Shown here: piece after piece, positions 6,405 through 6,889 of the stretch
Layout of the letters: each line of letters begins with the position of its first letter
Numbering within the stretch: the first letter of the stretch is position 1
Assembly (NCBI GenBank): GCA_937885475.1
Contig: CAKZZR010000201.1
Location: 1 to 6,889 of the forward strand
Origin: an uncultured Treponema sp.
GTDB lineage: Bacteria; Spirochaetota; Spirochaetia; Treponematales; Treponemataceae
Reading direction: 5' to 3'
Length of the DNA: 6,889 bases
The notes under the pieces: model-generated
Told to the model about the DNA's origin: nothing
Databases searched by the model: none
Seen by the model: only the letters and a program-made list of their open reading frames with translations
Position numbers and translations under genes: made by a program

Positions 6405-6450
6405 ACAGCCAGCGCGGAGTAACAAAGGCAATCAGAAAGGATTCAAAAAT

Positions 6451-6513
6451 ATGGCTGTCATGCTTGGATATGGCAGCTATAAAAAAACTCAACAGGCTCG
6501 CATAAAACTGTAA
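6451..6513 (+). CDS. Possible 20-residue peptide, unknown
   Basis: ATG 6451 to TAA 6511-6513 encodes MAVMLGYGSYKKTQQARIKL. An AAAGGA (6436-6441) sits nine bases upstream, a good ribosome site, and the ORF starts 28 bases after the lipoprotein stop. The product has a short apolar start and a basic end (net positive), with no recognised family. Its last codons overlap the hairpin at 6488-6523, so it could equally be a leader peptide or a chance ORF. Confidence 0.35.
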   Translation: MAVMLGYGSYKKTQQARIKL

Positions 6514-6523
6514 GCCTATTGAG
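6481..6523 (-). terminator. Hairpin that reads as a rho-independent terminator on the minus strand
   Basis: CTCAACAGGCT (6488-6498) pairs with AGCCTATTGAG (6513-6523), ten pairs with one C-A mismatch, around a 14-base loop. On the minus strand seven T follow the stem (6487-6481); on the plus strand no T-run follows. It fits termination of a minus-strand transcript entering from the right, although no minus-strand gene is visible there. Confidence 0.5.
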
Positions 6524-6552
6524 GCAAAAGCATATCAATAGGAGAAAAAGAC

Positions 6553-6889
6553 ATGGCAAAAAACTTTATGGAGCTAAAAATAAAAACCAGGTTTATCTAC
6601 ACTGAAAAAGGTGGGGACAAACGCAGTAAGATGGAAGCATCGCTGTCAGATTTTGAAAAGGCAGTCCTTCATTACATAGATAAAAATACTTTCGGTGAAT
6701 ATGTTTATACTTATGCAGGTTTTTATAATAAAATCTTTGGCAAAAAAGTTTCAGAAAGCACAAGCGAAAAACGTTTAATAAAAATAACGAACCCTAAAAA
6801 TAAAAAAAGTGTTTGGAGAATATGGACTTCAATTTCCACTGATATAGCCGGAGCTGGAATAGAAACAAAAGATATCATTTATATGGATA
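6553..6889 (+). CDS. Hypothetical protein, N-terminal 112 residues (cut by window end)
   Basis: ATG 6553 has AGGAG (6540-6544) eight bases upstream and opens a frame that runs to the window end without a stop. The visible part starts MAKNFMELKIKTRFIYTEKG. It is soluble-looking and Lys-rich, with no signal peptide or membrane segment. Residues about 31-65 are aromatic-rich (HYIDKNTFGEYVYTYAGFYN), and later segments look like beta strands (RLIKITNPKNKKSVWRIW, then GIETKDIIYMD). I do not recognise a family; it does not resemble the DGR accessory protein Avd or a reverse transcriptase. Codon use is much richer in A (AAA, ATA, TAT) than in the lipoprotein or regulator genes, which could mean recent acquisition. 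It lies 130 bases after the lipoprotein stop on the same strand. Confidence 0.7.
   Translation, partial: MAKNFMELKIKTRFIYTEKGGDKRSKMEASLSDFEKAVLHYIDKNTFGEYVYTYAGFYNKIFGKKVSESTSEKRLIKITNPKNKKSVWRIWTSISTDIAGAGIETKDIIYMD

Larger units (their letters stand above)
6015..6422 (+). pseudogene. 3' part of the same SUMF1 lipoprotein, displaced by a frameshift
   Basis: This segment carries the C-terminal 130 or so residues of the SUMF1 domain: GDPNWNGYG, NSYGLYDMSGNVREWCYD, then RVYRGGS and IGFRVVRTASAE, ending at TAA 6420-6422. These are the standard last motifs of the FGE-sulfatase fold, and they continue directly from the AALG motif of the preceding frame, so this is not a separate gene; it has no start codon with a ribosome site. 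In true formylglycine-generating enzymes two cysteines follow RGGS. In the fused numbering the first position is Ser595 and only Cys600 is kept, so the copper-dependent enzyme activity is not expected. It is followed by a short ORF and an unknown gene on the same strand. Confidence 0.85.

Noticed and set aside
6553..6889. DGR accessory gene avd or reverse transcriptase
   Set aside because: The visible 112 residues lack the helical-bundle character of Avd and any reverse transcriptase motif; the sequence looks beta-rich and unrelated.

Overview
The window looks like the end of a draft contig from a spirochaete, most likely a gut or rumen Treponema-type organism. This is inferred from three things: a large lipoprotein with a relaxed lipobox that joins a chitobiase-C-terminal-like domain to an FGE-sulfatase (SUMF1) domain, a seven-transmembrane 7TMR-DISM-type regulator, and the overall gene style. 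No rRNA, tRNA, CRISPR array or insertion sequence is visible. The first 13 bases match the 3' end of the Illumina TruSeq adapter and are not genomic.

Left part (14-3269, minus strand): a membrane-anchored LuxR-type regulator (579-3269) is followed 45 bases later by the 5' part of aroC (chorismate synthase), which runs off the contig end. The two are probably co-transcribed. The regulator has the layout of a hybrid sensor kinase fused to a DNA-binding output, but its kinase and receiver parts lack the key catalytic residues. It therefore looks like a membrane-bound one-component transcription factor built from a decayed two-component system.

Middle (3270-4315, plus strand): dapA (4-hydroxy-tetrahydrodipicolinate synthase, lysine/diaminopimelate pathway) is transcribed divergently from the regulator out of a shared 86-base gap. 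It ends in a clear rho-independent terminator.

Leader (4316-4534): a strong extended -10 promoter starts a roughly 180-base leader. It holds a weakly supported 18-codon ORF running through a pentanucleotide array (ACTCA x7), then a strong hairpin plus T-run that looks like a terminator or attenuator, then the Shine-Dalgarno of the lipoprotein gene. The lipoprotein frame is open back through the repeat, so a change in copy number would join the upstream ATG to the lipoprotein frame. This is the most system-like non-coding element here.

Right part (4535-6889, plus strand): the lipoprotein gene is interrupted by a +1 frameshift near 6017-6030; removing one base gives a continuous 628-residue protein. 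Its last roughly 100 bases encode the C-type-lectin-like end of the SUMF1 fold, with low adenine and many NNC codons, resembling the variable region of a diversity-generating retroelement target such as Treponema TvpA. No reverse transcriptase or template repeat lies in the window. Beyond it come a possible 20-codon ORF, a hairpin that reads as a terminator on the minus strand, and the start of an A-rich gene of unknown function cut by the window end.
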